From Nocardia altamirensis NBRC 108246 (GTDB taxonomy: Bacteria > Actinomycetota > Actinomycetes > Mycobacteriales > Mycobacteriaceae), in contig NZ_BDAY01000107.1 in the NCBI RefSeq assembly GCF_001612685.1, positions 1 through 36,111 of the forward strand: a stretch of DNA of 36,111 bases. The letters are read 5' to 3'. The position numbers and the translations under genes are program-made. Position 1 is the first letter of the stretch. Each line of letters begins with the position of its first letter. Shown one piece after another: positions 1 through 7,092 of the stretch. The notes below the pieces were generated by a model that was not told where the DNA came from, ran no database searches, and saw nothing but the letters and a program-made list of their open reading frames with translations.

Positions 1-590
1 CCTCACGAAAACCGCACCAACCCCCAAAGCCGCGCACGTCCGAGGCCGCGCCCCACGGGCCGGGTTGGACTGCGCTCGTGCCGCTTTGGGCACGGCGAAG
101 GCAAAGCTTCCCCGACTCCACGGTCTCCTGACGAGTACGGCAGCCCAGGGTTTGCACCGGATAGCGTGGTGGCTTCGTGTGCCGTACCCGGCTGACCTCC
201 GCAGTCGGGCGCGTGTTCTCTCGTCCCAGCCGGGTCACTTGGCTGTGCTCCCGTTTCGAGAGCTTTCAAGATAAAAGAAGTCGAATGTCCAAGCCCACCA
301 AGACGTTTGCCGCCTCTCGGTTTCCTCCGAGCGCACTTGACGTACAGAGCATGCACTTGACCCACGCTGCAGCATGGGTCAAGAGCGCAATTCCTCCGTC
401 AAGTCGCCCGCAGGCTTGGGGGTTCGCGATCGAAGGCTCTGTTCCGCATGCCTTTTGATTTCCCGCACAGCGAATCGCCGACGAAATCGAGTGTGGGAAG
501 GCACAAGATGTACGCGTGTGGGGGTTTCGCGATCACTGACTCGGATCCGCACTCGTTCTGTGGATCCACACTGGTTCTGGGCGTTCAGAA
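1..590. other. Gene-free left end with nested inverted repeats
   Basis: I see no convincing gene here. The open frames lack a ribosome-binding site and recognisable protein sequence. The clearest structure is a nest of inverted repeats at about 331-407. An inner pair (CTTGACCCA at 356-364, TGGGTCAAG at 375-383) flanks GCTGCAGC, itself a palindrome. An outer pair is based on the same CTTGAC/GTCAAG words (about 331-342 and 397-407). At 543-579 an 18-bp word beginning GGATCC is repeated with a 19-bp period. The word GGGGGTTCGCGATC near 417 recurs with one extra T near 521. The nest could be a terminator for a gene left of the window or a decayed mobile-element end; neither can be decided here. 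Confidence 0.5.
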
Positions 591-598
591 GGGGTGCG

Positions 599-1217
599 GA
601 TGCACAGAAGGAGTGCGGATTTCGGTGTTGGGGCGGAGCTGGCCATGTTTGCCGGCCTCAGAGGAGACGGCGATCCCGGTATGTGGGATCGAGGGGCTGG
701 TTTCGTGCCGAGTGGGAACTGGTGGCGGGGGCTTCTCGGGCGATGCCGCCACCAGTTCCCAGTGATCAACCGACCAACTCCACAACCCGTGCGAATGCAC
801 AGTAGGGGTGCGGATTTCGGTGTTGAGGCACGGCTAGCCACGGGTGCCGGTCTCGGGGAGACCCGCGATCCCGGTATCTGGAAGCACCGGGGGTGGTTTC
901 TGGCGGAAGGGGCTCTAATGGCGTGGGCTACCCGGACGATGCTGCCGTCGGTGCCCCGTGATCAACCGACCAACTTCAGAACCGGTCCGGATGCACAGGA
1001 TGGGTGCGGAATTCGACCCTGAGCCAGAGCTGGTCGCGCTTGCCGGTCTCAGAGCTACCGCGATCCCGGTATGTGGGATCGCAGCGGCTGGTTTCGGGCC
1101 GAGTGGGAACTGGTGGCGGGGGCTACTCGGACGATGCCGCCATCAGTGCCCCATGATCAACCGACCAACTTCAGAACGGGCGCGGAGGCGCAGGCGGGGT
1201 GCGGGTTTGGGGGTTTA
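599..1217. repeat. Three 195-bp tandem repeats plus a partial fourth
   Basis: A roughly 195-bp unit is repeated head to tail. The anchor word GATGCACAG, or a variant, falls at 599-607, 794-802, 990-998 and 1185-1193, giving periods of 195, 196 and 195 bp. The fourth copy stops after about 30 bp, just before the NUDIX gene stop codon. Units 1 and 3 are the most alike; unit 2 is more diverged. Unit 1 carries a perfect 16-bp stem (713-728 with 746-761, 17-nt loop), and the same place in unit 3 (about 1104-1153) is a slightly decayed version. A second short hairpin, CGATCCC...GGGATCG, sits at 671-691 and as an 8-bp stem at 1060-1082. No stable coding frame is shared by the units. Confidence 0.85.
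713..761. repeat. Perfect 16-bp hairpin inside repeat unit 1
   Basis: The left arm (713-728, beginning TGGGAACTGGTGG) is an exact reverse complement of the right arm (746-761), with a 17-nt loop. It is followed by GATCAACCGACCAACT, which also follows the equivalent hairpin of units 2 and 3. There is no T-run, so it need not be a terminator. It could equally be a folded element inside a non-coding repeat. Confidence 0.8.
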
Positions 1218-1225
1218 GGGCGGGG

Positions 1226-1927
1226 CTAGTGCTGGGTCCAGGCGGGTTGGTCGAAGTGGGCGACGCGGGCGGCGGTGGGGGTGCTGCCGAGGAGGATGAC
1301 TTCGCGGAATTGCCAGAGCATGGCGCCGGTGGGCGCGTGGATGGTCATTGCGGGGCCGAGTCGCATTTGGAGTAGGCCGAATTCGGGGGTGGCGGGTGCT
1401 GGGCTATCGCGTAGTTCGGGTTGCCGGACCGCGTCGTGGGCAGCGACCCAGTGCGGGGTGTCGTCGGCGGCGAGTCGGGCCAGGTCGACGTAGTGCACCG
1501 AGTGGACTTCGTCGGCACTCGGGTGCAGCGCGGTGGTGTCGCGGAGCACGGCGACGAATGGGGTGATCGCGAATCCGGATGCGGCGGGGAAGTCGTCGAG
1601 ACATCCGATCAGGTCCGTCGGCGGCAAGGTCAGCCCGAGTTCTTCGTTGAGCTCGCGTATCGCGGCCTGCTCTGCGGTTTCTCGCGGATCGAGCCGGCCA
1701 CCCGGCAATCCCCACTGGCCTGCATTGCGCCCGCGATAAGCGCGCCTGATCACGATCACCGCCAACGGCCCGCCGGCCTGCTCGACGACGCACAGCACGA
1801 CCGCCGCGCGCCGCATACCCGGCGCATCGGGAACCGCGATCCGCGGAAACGACCCCAGCCGCGTCTCCGCGAGCACCCGAAACTCATCGATAGTCCCCGG
1901 AATCTGCGGCCGCGCGATCGAGCTCAT
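1226..1927 (-). CDS. NUDIX hydrolase
   Basis: A 233-residue NUDIX hydrolase, expected to cleave a nucleoside diphosphate linked to another moiety with a divalent metal. The full signature is present: G77, E83, then R91-E92 and E95-E96-L97-G98, fitting GX5EX7REUXEEXGU. The lead-in GQWGLPGGRLD (70-80) is typical. The wording around RNAGQWGLPGG recalls CoA-pyrophosphatase/NudL-like members, but the substrate cannot be assigned. The N-terminal 40 residues and about 100 residues after the box are family-variable. ATG at 1927 is the only good start; the stop lies just after the partial fourth 195-bp repeat. It appears monocistronic. Residues encoded by about 1461-1542 are partly duplicated in the non-coding DNA at 2041-2114. 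Confidence 0.85.
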   Translation of the reverse strand: MSSIARPQIPGTIDEFRVLAETRLGSFPRIAVPDAPGMRRAAVVLCVVEQAGGPLAVIVIRRAYRGRNAGQWGLPGGRLDPRETAEQAAIRELNEELGLTLPPTDLIGCLDDFPAASGFAITPFVAVLRDTTALHPSADEVHSVHYVDLARLAADDTPHWVAAHDAVRQPELRDSPAPATPEFGLLQMRLGPAMTIHAPTGAMLWQFREVILLGSTPTAARVAHFDQPAWTQH

Positions 1928-2040
1928 ACCCCCGATCTTGCCTCAGCGAGCTCCGGTACCAGCCAGCCGAGCACCTCGTCAAGGCAAGCAGCGTCGACCC
2001 GCTGGCGCCAACCACCACATGAATGCCGCCCAATCACCAG

Positions 2041-2114
2041 TCGTCGCTGACTAGTCGGGTCAGGTCGACTAGGTGCACCAAGTGGTCCTAGTCGGCGCAG
2101 CGCGGTGGTGTCGC
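2041..2114 (-). pseudogene. Decayed duplicate of an internal NUDIX gene segment
   Basis: This stretch aligns in the same orientation with 1461-1542 inside the NUDIX gene. About 13 of 74 positions differ, and 8 bp (equivalent to the region near 1518-1525) are missing. The last 18 bases, ending GGTGGTGTCGC, are identical. The gap is not a multiple of three, so the copy cannot encode the same peptide. It is a local segmental duplicate that has drifted. Confidence 0.75.
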
Positions 2115-2198
2115 TGCGCTGGCGCCGAGAGCGAACTCGACGTCGGCAGCCAGCAAAACGGCGCGCGAGCAGACTCGATGCCCGGCCGTCGACAGGTC

Positions 2199-2611
2199 GC
2201 GCGAGGCCGGACTCGATGCCAGTCGCGGACAGGTCGGCGCGCGAGCAGGCCTGATGTGTCTGTGGCAATCACGGAGGTGGAAGGTGGACTCGATGTCGGT
2301 GTCCATCGGTCGGCGCGGGCCCGGATTCGATGCCAGTCGCCGACAAAGTGGGCGCGCGAGCGGGCCCGGAGTGTCTGTGGCAATCATATTGGCGGAGGCC
2401 GGACTTGATTGCAGTCACCAGCAAGACGGTGCACGAGCGGACCCGATGTGACTGTGTCGAACGCGGTGGCCGAGAGCGGACTCGGTGTCGGCAGATGACA
2501 AGTCGGCGCGAGGCCGGACTCGATGCCAGTCGCTGACAAGTCGGCGTGCGAACAGGCCTGATGTGTCTGTGGGAATCACGGTGGTGGAGAGCGGACTCGA
2601 TGCCCGTGTCC
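2199..2611. repeat. Degenerate ~106-bp repeat family
   Basis: Two copies of 106 bp, at 2199-2304 and 2506-2611, match at roughly 90% of positions. Both start GCGCGAGGCCGGACTCGATG and end GTGTCC. Between them lie two more divergent copies, beginning near 2313 and 2395, recognisable by the words GATTCGATGCCAGTCGC and GGACTTGATTGCAGTCAC. Fragments of the same words occur at about 2160-2198 and 2612-2650. Spacings are irregular, so this is not a CRISPR array. Confidence 0.75.
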
Positions 2612-2817
2612 GTGAGTCGGAGCGGGGTCGGGCTCGATGTCGGTCGTCAGTAGGTGGGAGAGGTGTATTGGATGTCGCGGCGACCATCGGGGCGGGGATT
2701 CGCCTCGATGTCTACTGATTCACGACGCAATTCCTGGGCGGGCGATGGGCTGGGCGTTGATCGGCGGCTTCGGGGTTCGATCGAAGTGTCGCGAAAAGGC
2801 AAGCGGGGCAGTCTTGT

Positions 2818-3462
2818 TCACCTGGCGGTGGGGATTCCGTCGCCGGTGAGTTCGTGGAGGAGGGCGGTGCGGCCGGTTGTGAGGAGCAACAGTGCTTTGC
2901 TCGGGCCGCGGACTTCGCGGCCTGAGCCGTAGGTCCAGTTGGTGTCGGTGGCGCACAGGCGGATGCCGTCGAGGCGGTGTCGGTCGAAGACTGGCCAGCC
3001 GATGGTTGCTGCGCGCTGGGCGCCGACGGCTGCGGCGAAGGGGTGGATGTCGAGGGTGCGGCCGAGTGGGATGGCGATGTCTTGGCCGTGCACCATCGTG
3101 TCGAACAGGATGTTGCGGTAGTTGGTCAGTTTGGGCAGTGTCCGCACGGCGGCTTTGGCTCGGATCTCTGAAACGATGTCGGCGACAGGGTGATTCGCAT
3201 AGGTCATGGTGATCTGGTCGATCATGCGGTTGTAGTTTCCGCGGGCGCGAACCGCTGCGCTGATCATGGCGAGGAGTGGGGGCTCCTGGGGTGTCATCGC
3301 GATGTGGGCGGCGACGTCGCGGACGCGCCAGCCGGTGCACAGCGAGGGATGTTCCCATTCGTCCGGTGTCAGGTCGGCCAGTAGGTCGGCGATGGCGAGT
3401 CGCTGCTGTTCGATGATGCGCCAGCTGCTTTCGCAATCGAGGGTGATCGGTTCGGGCGACAT
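2818..3462 (-). CDS. Maleylpyruvate isomerase family mycothiol-dependent enzyme
   Basis: A 214-residue member of the mycothiol-dependent maleylpyruvate isomerase (MDMPI/DinB-like) superfamily. These are metal-binding four-helix bundles acting on electrophiles with the actinobacterial thiol mycothiol. The N-terminal signature LCTGWRVRDVAAHI (41-54) supplies His53. The second metal motif is D121-x3-H125 in LFDTMVHGQD, where the classic enzyme has Glu-x3-His. The C-terminal part, with GWPVFDRHRLDGIRL, is typical. ATG at 3462 is preceded on its strand by GGGAGG (complement of 3470-3475), about 7 nt away. It diverges from a MarR regulator across a 7-5-7 palindrome, so it is probably the regulator's target. 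The substrate is unknown. Confidence 0.8.
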   Translation of the reverse strand: MSPEPITLDCESSWRIIEQQRLAIADLLADLTPDEWEHPSLCTGWRVRDVAAHIAMTPQEPPLLAMISAAVRARGNYNRMIDQITMTYANHPVADIVSEIRAKAAVRTLPKLTNYRNILFDTMVHGQDIAIPLGRTLDIHPFAAAVGAQRAATIGWPVFDRHRLDGIRLCATDTNWTYGSGREVRGPSKALLLLTTGRTALLHELTGDGIPTAR

Positions 3463-3483
3463 GTGCCAACCTCCCGCTAGAAT

Positions 3484-3502
3484 TAGTCAGCGTCTCTGAC
3501 TA
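3484..3502. promoter_or_regulatory. Candidate MarR operator between divergent genes
   Basis: TAGTCAG (3484-3490) and CTGACTA (3496-3502) form a perfect 7-bp inverted repeat with a 5-nt centre. It lies midway between the mycothiol-enzyme start (3462) and the MarR start (3540). A looser pair, TAGTA/TACTA, follows at 3501-3524. A plausible regulator -10 (TATCGT, 3503-3508) abuts the palindrome, so binding there would block it. The shape fits a MarR dimer site; binding itself is inferred. Confidence 0.65.
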
Positions 3503-3539
3503 GTATCGTCAGTGGCTCGTACTAATGTCAAGGAGTGGG

Positions 3540-3977
3540 ATGGCGGACGAAGAACTGAACGTTGGCCTGCTGATGCTCATCGCCTACCGGTCGATGGAGG
3601 ACCGGATCTTCGCCGCGCTGGCCGATTCCGGGTACGGCGGCATCACGATCGCGCAGGGCCGGATCCTCGCGCAGATCGGCGCCGACGGCACCCGGCTGAC
3701 CGAGCTGGCCGCACGTACGCAGATCACCAAGCAGACCGCGGGCTTCCTCGTCGATCAACTCGAACGCGGCGGATTCGTCGAACGCGTCCCCGATGCGACC
3801 GATGGACGTGCGCGCCTGGTTCGGTTGACGGCGCGCGGGCAAGAGGGTGCGGATTTCGCCAACTCGATCGCCGAGCAGATTCAGACCGAGTGGTCTGAAC
3901 ATCTCGGGGCAGGCCAGATGCGGGCGTTGCGGAAAGCATTGACCCGTTTGCGCGAGATTACCGACCCGTACGCCTGA
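3540..3977 (+). CDS. MarR family transcriptional regulator
   Basis: A 145-residue winged-helix dimeric regulator. After an N-terminal helix, the HTH (about 52-75, TRLTELAARTQITKQTAGFL) leads to the wing DATDGRARLVRLT (85-97) that marks the family. The start at 3540 is chosen because AAGGAG at 3530-3535 sits 4 nt upstream. An earlier in-frame ATG at 3525 has no such site and would add only five residues. It is divergent from the mycothiol-dependent enzyme and probably represses both promoters through 3484-3502. The ligand is unknown; a toxic electrophile or phenolic would suit the neighbour. Confidence 0.9.
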   Translation: MADEELNVGLLMLIAYRSMEDRIFAALADSGYGGITIAQGRILAQIGADGTRLTELAARTQITKQTAGFLVDQLERGGFVERVPDATDGRARLVRLTARGQEGADFANSIAEQIQTEWSEHLGAGQMRALRKALTRLREITDPYA

Positions 3978-4062
3978 GGTAGACGTCGCGATCGGCGACG
4001 ACTCGACCCCGCTGGTCATGGCGCGGAGTCGAATTGCGCTGCGCCGATCCTCGCATCACCGA

Positions 4063-4068
4063 TACGCT
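4063..4068 (+). promoter_or_regulatory. -10 box of a leaderless transcript (VOC gene)
   Basis: TACGCT fits the actinobacterial TANNNT -10 consensus and ends 7 nt before the ATG at 4076. Transcription would begin at or next to the start codon. No Shine-Dalgarno sequence is present, which agrees with leaderless initiation. Confidence 0.55.
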
Positions 4069-4075
4069 CGAGTGC

Positions 4076-4459
4076 ATGATTCTGCGCCACGTCTCTGTCG
4101 ATTGCGCCGAACCGCGCAAGCTCGCGATGTTCTGGAGTTCGGTCACCGGTTGGCCGGTTGCCGAGGACGTCGACGAGATCGATGACGACGAGGCACTGCT
4201 CGCCGCGCCGGGACCGGTCCCCAGTTTGCTGTTCATCCGGGTGCCGGAAGCCAAGACCGTGAAGAACCGGATCCACTTCGACTGGATGCCCACCGAACGC
4301 ACCCGCGACGAAGAAGTCGAGCGCATCATCAGCCTGGGTGCCACCCTGTACGAGGATCACCGCAAGCCCGACGGCCTCGGCTGGGTCACCCTTCTCGACC
4401 CCGAAGGGAACGAATTCTGTGTCGAGCGAAGCACACTCGAACGAGGCGTCGACGCCTGA
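4076..4459 (+). CDS. VOC family (glyoxalase-like) protein
   Basis: A 127-residue vicinal-oxygen-chelate fold protein made of two beta-alpha-beta-beta-beta units. Unit 1 starts MILRHVSVDCAEPRKLAMFW; unit 2 contains NRIHFDWMP and ends LLDPEGNEFCVE, the usual C-terminal glutamate motif. The sequence matches the glyoxalase-like domain often annotated near bleomycin-resistance proteins, but metal-site conservation is incomplete and no substrate can be given. ATG at 4076 is chosen over an in-frame 4034 start because of the TACGCT box 7 nt upstream and because the fold begins there. The DUF2199 gene starts inside its 3' end in another frame (GTG 4419), suggesting translational coupling. Confidence 0.8.
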   Translation: MILRHVSVDCAEPRKLAMFWSSVTGWPVAEDVDEIDDDEALLAAPGPVPSLLFIRVPEAKTVKNRIHFDWMPTERTRDEEVERIISLGATLYEDHRKPDGLGWVTLLDPEGNEFCVERSTLERGVDA

Positions 4460-4970
4460 GCCGGACCCCGCGCCCGCCGCGGTGACGACCTGCGCCTGCG
4501 CGACCTGCGGCGGACCACGCGACCCCGACGACCAGCATTGGCGATTCACGCTGCCCGATCCGGTGCGTCGCGCGCCGGATCGGGAATTGACGCCGGGCAC
4601 CTGGATGAGCGGGGACACCGCGCACACCTCGGAGCTGATGATGGTGCCGAATCATGGCGCGTATGCCCGTGCGCTGCTGCCGATTCGACTGACCGAGGGT
4701 TACTCGATGACCTACGCCGTCTGGCTGATGGTGCATCCGAACGACTGGCGGCGGCTCTGCGAGGACTGGTGGAGTCCGGAGTACGCGGACCTGCGCATCT
4801 ACGGATGGCTCGCGAACAACATCGAACCATGGGATGTGCTGACCGCCCGCGTCACCGCCGTTGTGCGTGACCCGGAACAGATTCCGTACTGCGACAGCTC
4901 ACCCGAGGAACGCCTGGACCGGGTGCTGCACGAGGAATGGCCGCAAGAGTTGCTGCTGAAGCACACCTGA
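4419..4970 (+). CDS. DUF2199 domain-containing protein
   Basis: A 183-residue protein of the DUF2199 family, of unknown function. The N-terminal 25 residues are Pro/Ala-rich. A CACATCGG cluster follows, resembling the CxC/CxxCG start of the domain and possibly binding metal. The C-terminal half (YAVWLMVHPNDWRRL, IYGWLANNIEPW, then the HEEWPQELL tail) matches the conserved DUF2199 core. No ATG suits the domain boundary. GTG at 4419 is preferred because AAGGGA at 4403-4408 lies about 10 nt upstream, giving a 41-bp overlap with the VOC gene in a different frame. Co-expression with that gene is likely. Confidence 0.75.
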   Translation: MSSEAHSNEASTPEPDPAPAAVTTCACATCGGPRDPDDQHWRFTLPDPVRRAPDRELTPGTWMSGDTAHTSELMMVPNHGAYARALLPIRLTEGYSMTYAVWLMVHPNDWRRLCEDWWSPEYADLRIYGWLANNIEPWDVLTARVTAVVRDPEQIPYCDSSPEERLDRVLHEEWPQELLLKHT

Positions 4971-4991
4971 CGCGCGACACTCCATTGGAAT

Positions 4992-5030
4992 GGCCTGTGC
5001 GCCGGTCGGATCGGCGCAGGCCTCTACGAT
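4992..5030 (+). promoter_or_regulatory. Leaderless lexA-type promoter with embedded palindrome
   Basis: TACGAT at 5025-5030 ends 6 nt before the GTG at 5037 and fits a leaderless -10. Just upstream GGCCTGTGCGCCG (4992-5004) pairs with CGGCGCAGGCC (5012-5022), an inverted repeat with a 2-nt bulge covering the -35/spacer region. It could be an autoregulatory operator or a terminator of the DUF2199 gene. It does not resemble the mycobacterial SOS box (TCGAAC...GTTCGA). Confidence 0.5.
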
Positions 5031-5036
5031 GCCCCG

Positions 5037-5684
5037 GTGACCTACGACCTCGAACATCTCGACACGTCCCGGCTGCCCGAGCGGCAGCAGCGCATCCTCG
5101 CCATCATCCGGGACTGGGTACAGCGCGAAGGGTATGCGCCGAACTCCCGCCAGATCGGGGACGCGGTCGGCTTGCGGTCGTCGTCCTCGGTGTCCAAGCA
5201 TCTGAACAGCCTGGAGGAGAAGGGTTTTCTGCGGCGCAGCGAAACGATGTCGCGGCCGATCGACGTGCGGATGTTCCTGCAGGGGACCGTGCAGCAGGAG
5301 CAGCACGAAGATTCGGTGGCGGTGCCCGTTGTCGGCGACATCGCGGCAGGCACGCCGATCCTGGCGGAGGAACACACCGACGACATGCTGATGATGTCGC
5401 GCCAGCTCGTCGGCCGCGGCACCGTGTTCGGGCTGCGGGTGCGCGGCGACTCGATGATCGACGCGGCCATCTGCGACGGCGACATCGTGGTGGTGCGCCA
5501 GCAGCACGAGGCGCACTCCGGCGAGATCGTCGCGGCGATGATCGACGGCGAGGCAACGGTCAAGGTGTACCGCAGGCGCAACGGGCACGTGTATCTCGAA
5601 CCGCGCAACCCTGCCTACCAGGTCATCGACGGTGACGCGGCGGCCGTGCTCGGCAAGGTCGTCTCGGTGATGCGCCGCGTCTGA
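5037..5684 (+). CDS. lexA: LexA-like SOS repressor (probable paralogue)
   Basis: A 215-residue LexA-type repressor that should block target promoters until activated RecA triggers self-cleavage. The N-terminal winged helix (about 13-67, with PNSRQIGDAVGL) is followed by a linker and an S24 peptidase domain. The cleavage bond is Ala104-Gly105 in DIAAG; the catalytic dyad is Ser139 (RGDSMI) and Lys176 (EATVKVY). All elements are intact. The recognition helix reads RSSSSVSKHLNSL, whereas typical actinobacterial LexA has TSTSSVAHQL there. With the absence of the usual nrdR/LysM neighbours, this suggests a second LexA with a different operator. GTG 5037 is supported by a leaderless -10. It lies directly before a sirtuin gene. 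Confidence 0.85.
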   Translation: MTYDLEHLDTSRLPERQQRILAIIRDWVQREGYAPNSRQIGDAVGLRSSSSVSKHLNSLEEKGFLRRSETMSRPIDVRMFLQGTVQQEQHEDSVAVPVVGDIAAGTPILAEEHTDDMLMMSRQLVGRGTVFGLRVRGDSMIDAAICDGDIVVVRQQHEAHSGEIVAAMIDGEATVKVYRRRNGHVYLEPRNPAYQVIDGDAAAVLGKVVSVMRRV

Positions 5685-5705
5685 TCCTGTCGCGAGCGGC
5701 CGTCG

Positions 5706-5711
5706 TAGGCT
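5706..5711 (+). promoter_or_regulatory. -10 box of a leaderless transcript (sirtuin gene)
   Basis: TAGGCT fits TANNNT and ends 6 nt before the ATG at 5718. It sits 22 bp after the lexA-like stop codon, so the sirtuin gene probably has its own leaderless promoter besides any readthrough. Confidence 0.5.
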
Positions 5712-5717
5712 GGACTG

Positions 5718-6596
5718 ATGTCGGATGCGAAAACGTCGGTCGGCGCGGACCTCGACCGGCTCGTCGAGTTGCTGGCCGGTCGCCGTATCGCGGTGCTCAC
5801 CGGCGCCGGGGTATCGACCGACAGCGGCATCCCCGACTATCGCGGTCCGTCCTCGCCACCCCGGAATCCGATGACCTATCAGCAGTTCGTCGGCGATGCG
5901 GCATTCCGGCAGCGGTATTGGGCCCGCAACCACGTCGGCTGGCGGGCGATGGACGGTTCGCGCCCCAATCTCGGTCATCGGGCGCTGGCCCGGCTGGAGC
6001 GGATGGGTGTGGTCAGCGGTCTGATCACCCAGAACGTCGACCTGCTGCACACCAAGGCAGGTCATCGCCGGGTGATCGACCTGCACGGCACCTATGCGCG
6101 CGTGTGCTGCTTGCACTGTGGCGCCCTCATCTCCCGGATGACGTTGGCCGAGCGGCTGGAGGCGGCGAACCCGGGTTTCGCGGCTGATGCGAAGGCCAGC
6201 GGTGTCGAAGTCGCTCCCGATGCCGACGCTGTGGTCGCTGACACCGAGGGTTTTCGCATGGTCGACTGTGCGTCCTGTGGCGGCATGCTCAAGCCCGACA
6301 TCGTCTACTTCGGTGAGAGCGTTCCCAAGGACAGGGTGGCTGCCGCATACGAACTCGTCGACGACGCGGACGCTCTGCTGGTAGCCGGATCGTCGCTGAC
6401 GGTTATGTCGGGGCTGCGTTTCGTCCGGCACGCCGCCAAACATGGTCGCCCCGTGGTGATCGTCAACCGCGGCCGGACCCGAGGCGATGACCTCGCGTCC
6501 CTCACCGTCGACGCAGGCTGCTCCCACGCACTCTCTGCATTGGTCGACGCTCTCGGGATCCCCGAAGCCTCGCGAACGCGGCAGCGGGTTAGCTGA
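5718..6596 (+). CDS. SIR2 family NAD-dependent protein deacylase (sirtuin)
   Basis: A 292-residue sirtuin that removes acyl groups from protein lysines using NAD+. The Rossmann motif GAGVSTDSGIPDYRG spans 29-43. TQNVD (104-108) binds nicotinamide/ribose, and His123 in DLHGTYARV is the catalytic base. The zinc ligands are Cys131/Cys134 and Cys184/Cys187, and GSSL (224-227) closes the NAD site. It looks closer to class II (SIRT4-like) than to CobB, because of the long insert between the cysteine pairs. All catalytic residues are intact. It follows the LexA-like gene by 33 bp with its own -10 box. A link to stress or DNA damage is inference from position only. Confidence 0.9.
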   Translation: MSDAKTSVGADLDRLVELLAGRRIAVLTGAGVSTDSGIPDYRGPSSPPRNPMTYQQFVGDAAFRQRYWARNHVGWRAMDGSRPNLGHRALARLERMGVVSGLITQNVDLLHTKAGHRRVIDLHGTYARVCCLHCGALISRMTLAERLEAANPGFAADAKASGVEVAPDADAVVADTEGFRMVDCASCGGMLKPDIVYFGESVPKDRVAAAYELVDDADALLVAGSSLTVMSGLRFVRHAAKHGRPVVIVNRGRTRGDDLASLTVDAGCSHALSALVDALGIPEASRTRQRVS

Positions 6597-7092
6597 CTCT
6601 TCCTGCACCGCATGCATTTTGAACGCGCGCGCGGCAGGTGCTGCTCTGCATGCGTTTGCCTCGCACGCGCGGCCGCCCACCCGCTCTTGTCTACGTCTCA
6701 TCGGCGCTCTCGCCGACCGCGCCGAGCCGGAGGCGGAGCGCATAGTGGTGCCACCTTCGCCGCGCAGTGGCAAGCGGACGTGCCCGGCCTGACCACTTCT
6801 GCACGCGCTGCAAATCGGCACTCCGCGCCATCGCGGCAGCGAATCACGTTCCAACAACACCGAATTCACACTCGAGTCGCTATGAGTGAGTGCCTGCACT
6901 GCGAGCAGGAGGACCACGCCGCCCACGAAGGCGCCGAGCGCACATAAGGATCGGCACGGGCGGTGCAGTGCGGTAGCCGTGGATGTACTGCGGGCAGTAG
7001 CGGTCCCGGCTGCCGCATCGGCTCGCGAAAACTGTCGGTCGGTCATGCGACGCTTACGTTGTCAGTTTGTGGGGCGGCCGGAGGAGAACGAC
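6597..7092. other. 496-bp spacer without a supported gene
   Basis: I see no gene with both a start signal and recognisable sequence. A long minus-strand frame enters from 7046 and begins with a hydrophobic stretch (GAFVGGVVLLLAVQAL). It then runs antisense through the sirtuin and LexA genes, so only its first 60 or so codons could be real. TGCATGC words recur near 6610 and 6648. Nothing resembling a terminator or operator stands out. Confidence 0.5.

Larger units (their letters stand above)
1928..2817. other. 890-bp gene-free spacer filled with degenerate repeats
   Basis: No real gene is supported. Open frames exist on both strands, but they are short, arginine-rich and made by the repeats. 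The spacer contains a decayed copy of part of the neighbouring NUDIX gene (2041-2114) and a family of about 80-115-bp repeats (about 2160-2640). The last 100 bp before the next gene show nothing recognisable. On the minus strand near 1930-1995 a frame reads LDEVLGWLVPELAEA, which resembles the tail of a real protein, but nothing upstream supports it. Confidence 0.6.

Noticed and set aside
599..2611. CRISPR arrays
   Set aside because: The repeats are 106-195 bp long, imperfect and without regular unique spacers, and no cas genes are present.
2720..3469. 249-codon minus-strand frame in a second phase
   Set aside because: It overlaps the mycothiol-dependent enzyme and consists mostly of Arg/Pro/His. 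The other phase holds the family motifs.
4992..5037. Canonical mycobacterial SOS box before the LexA-like gene
   Set aside because: No TCGAAC...GTTCGA-type sequence was found; only an unrelated inverted repeat is present.
4899..7046. 715-codon minus-strand open frame
   Set aside because: It runs antisense through LexA and the sirtuin, whose motifs are intact. Its sequence is Arg/His/Gly-rich and lacks any domain. It is open because of GC bias.
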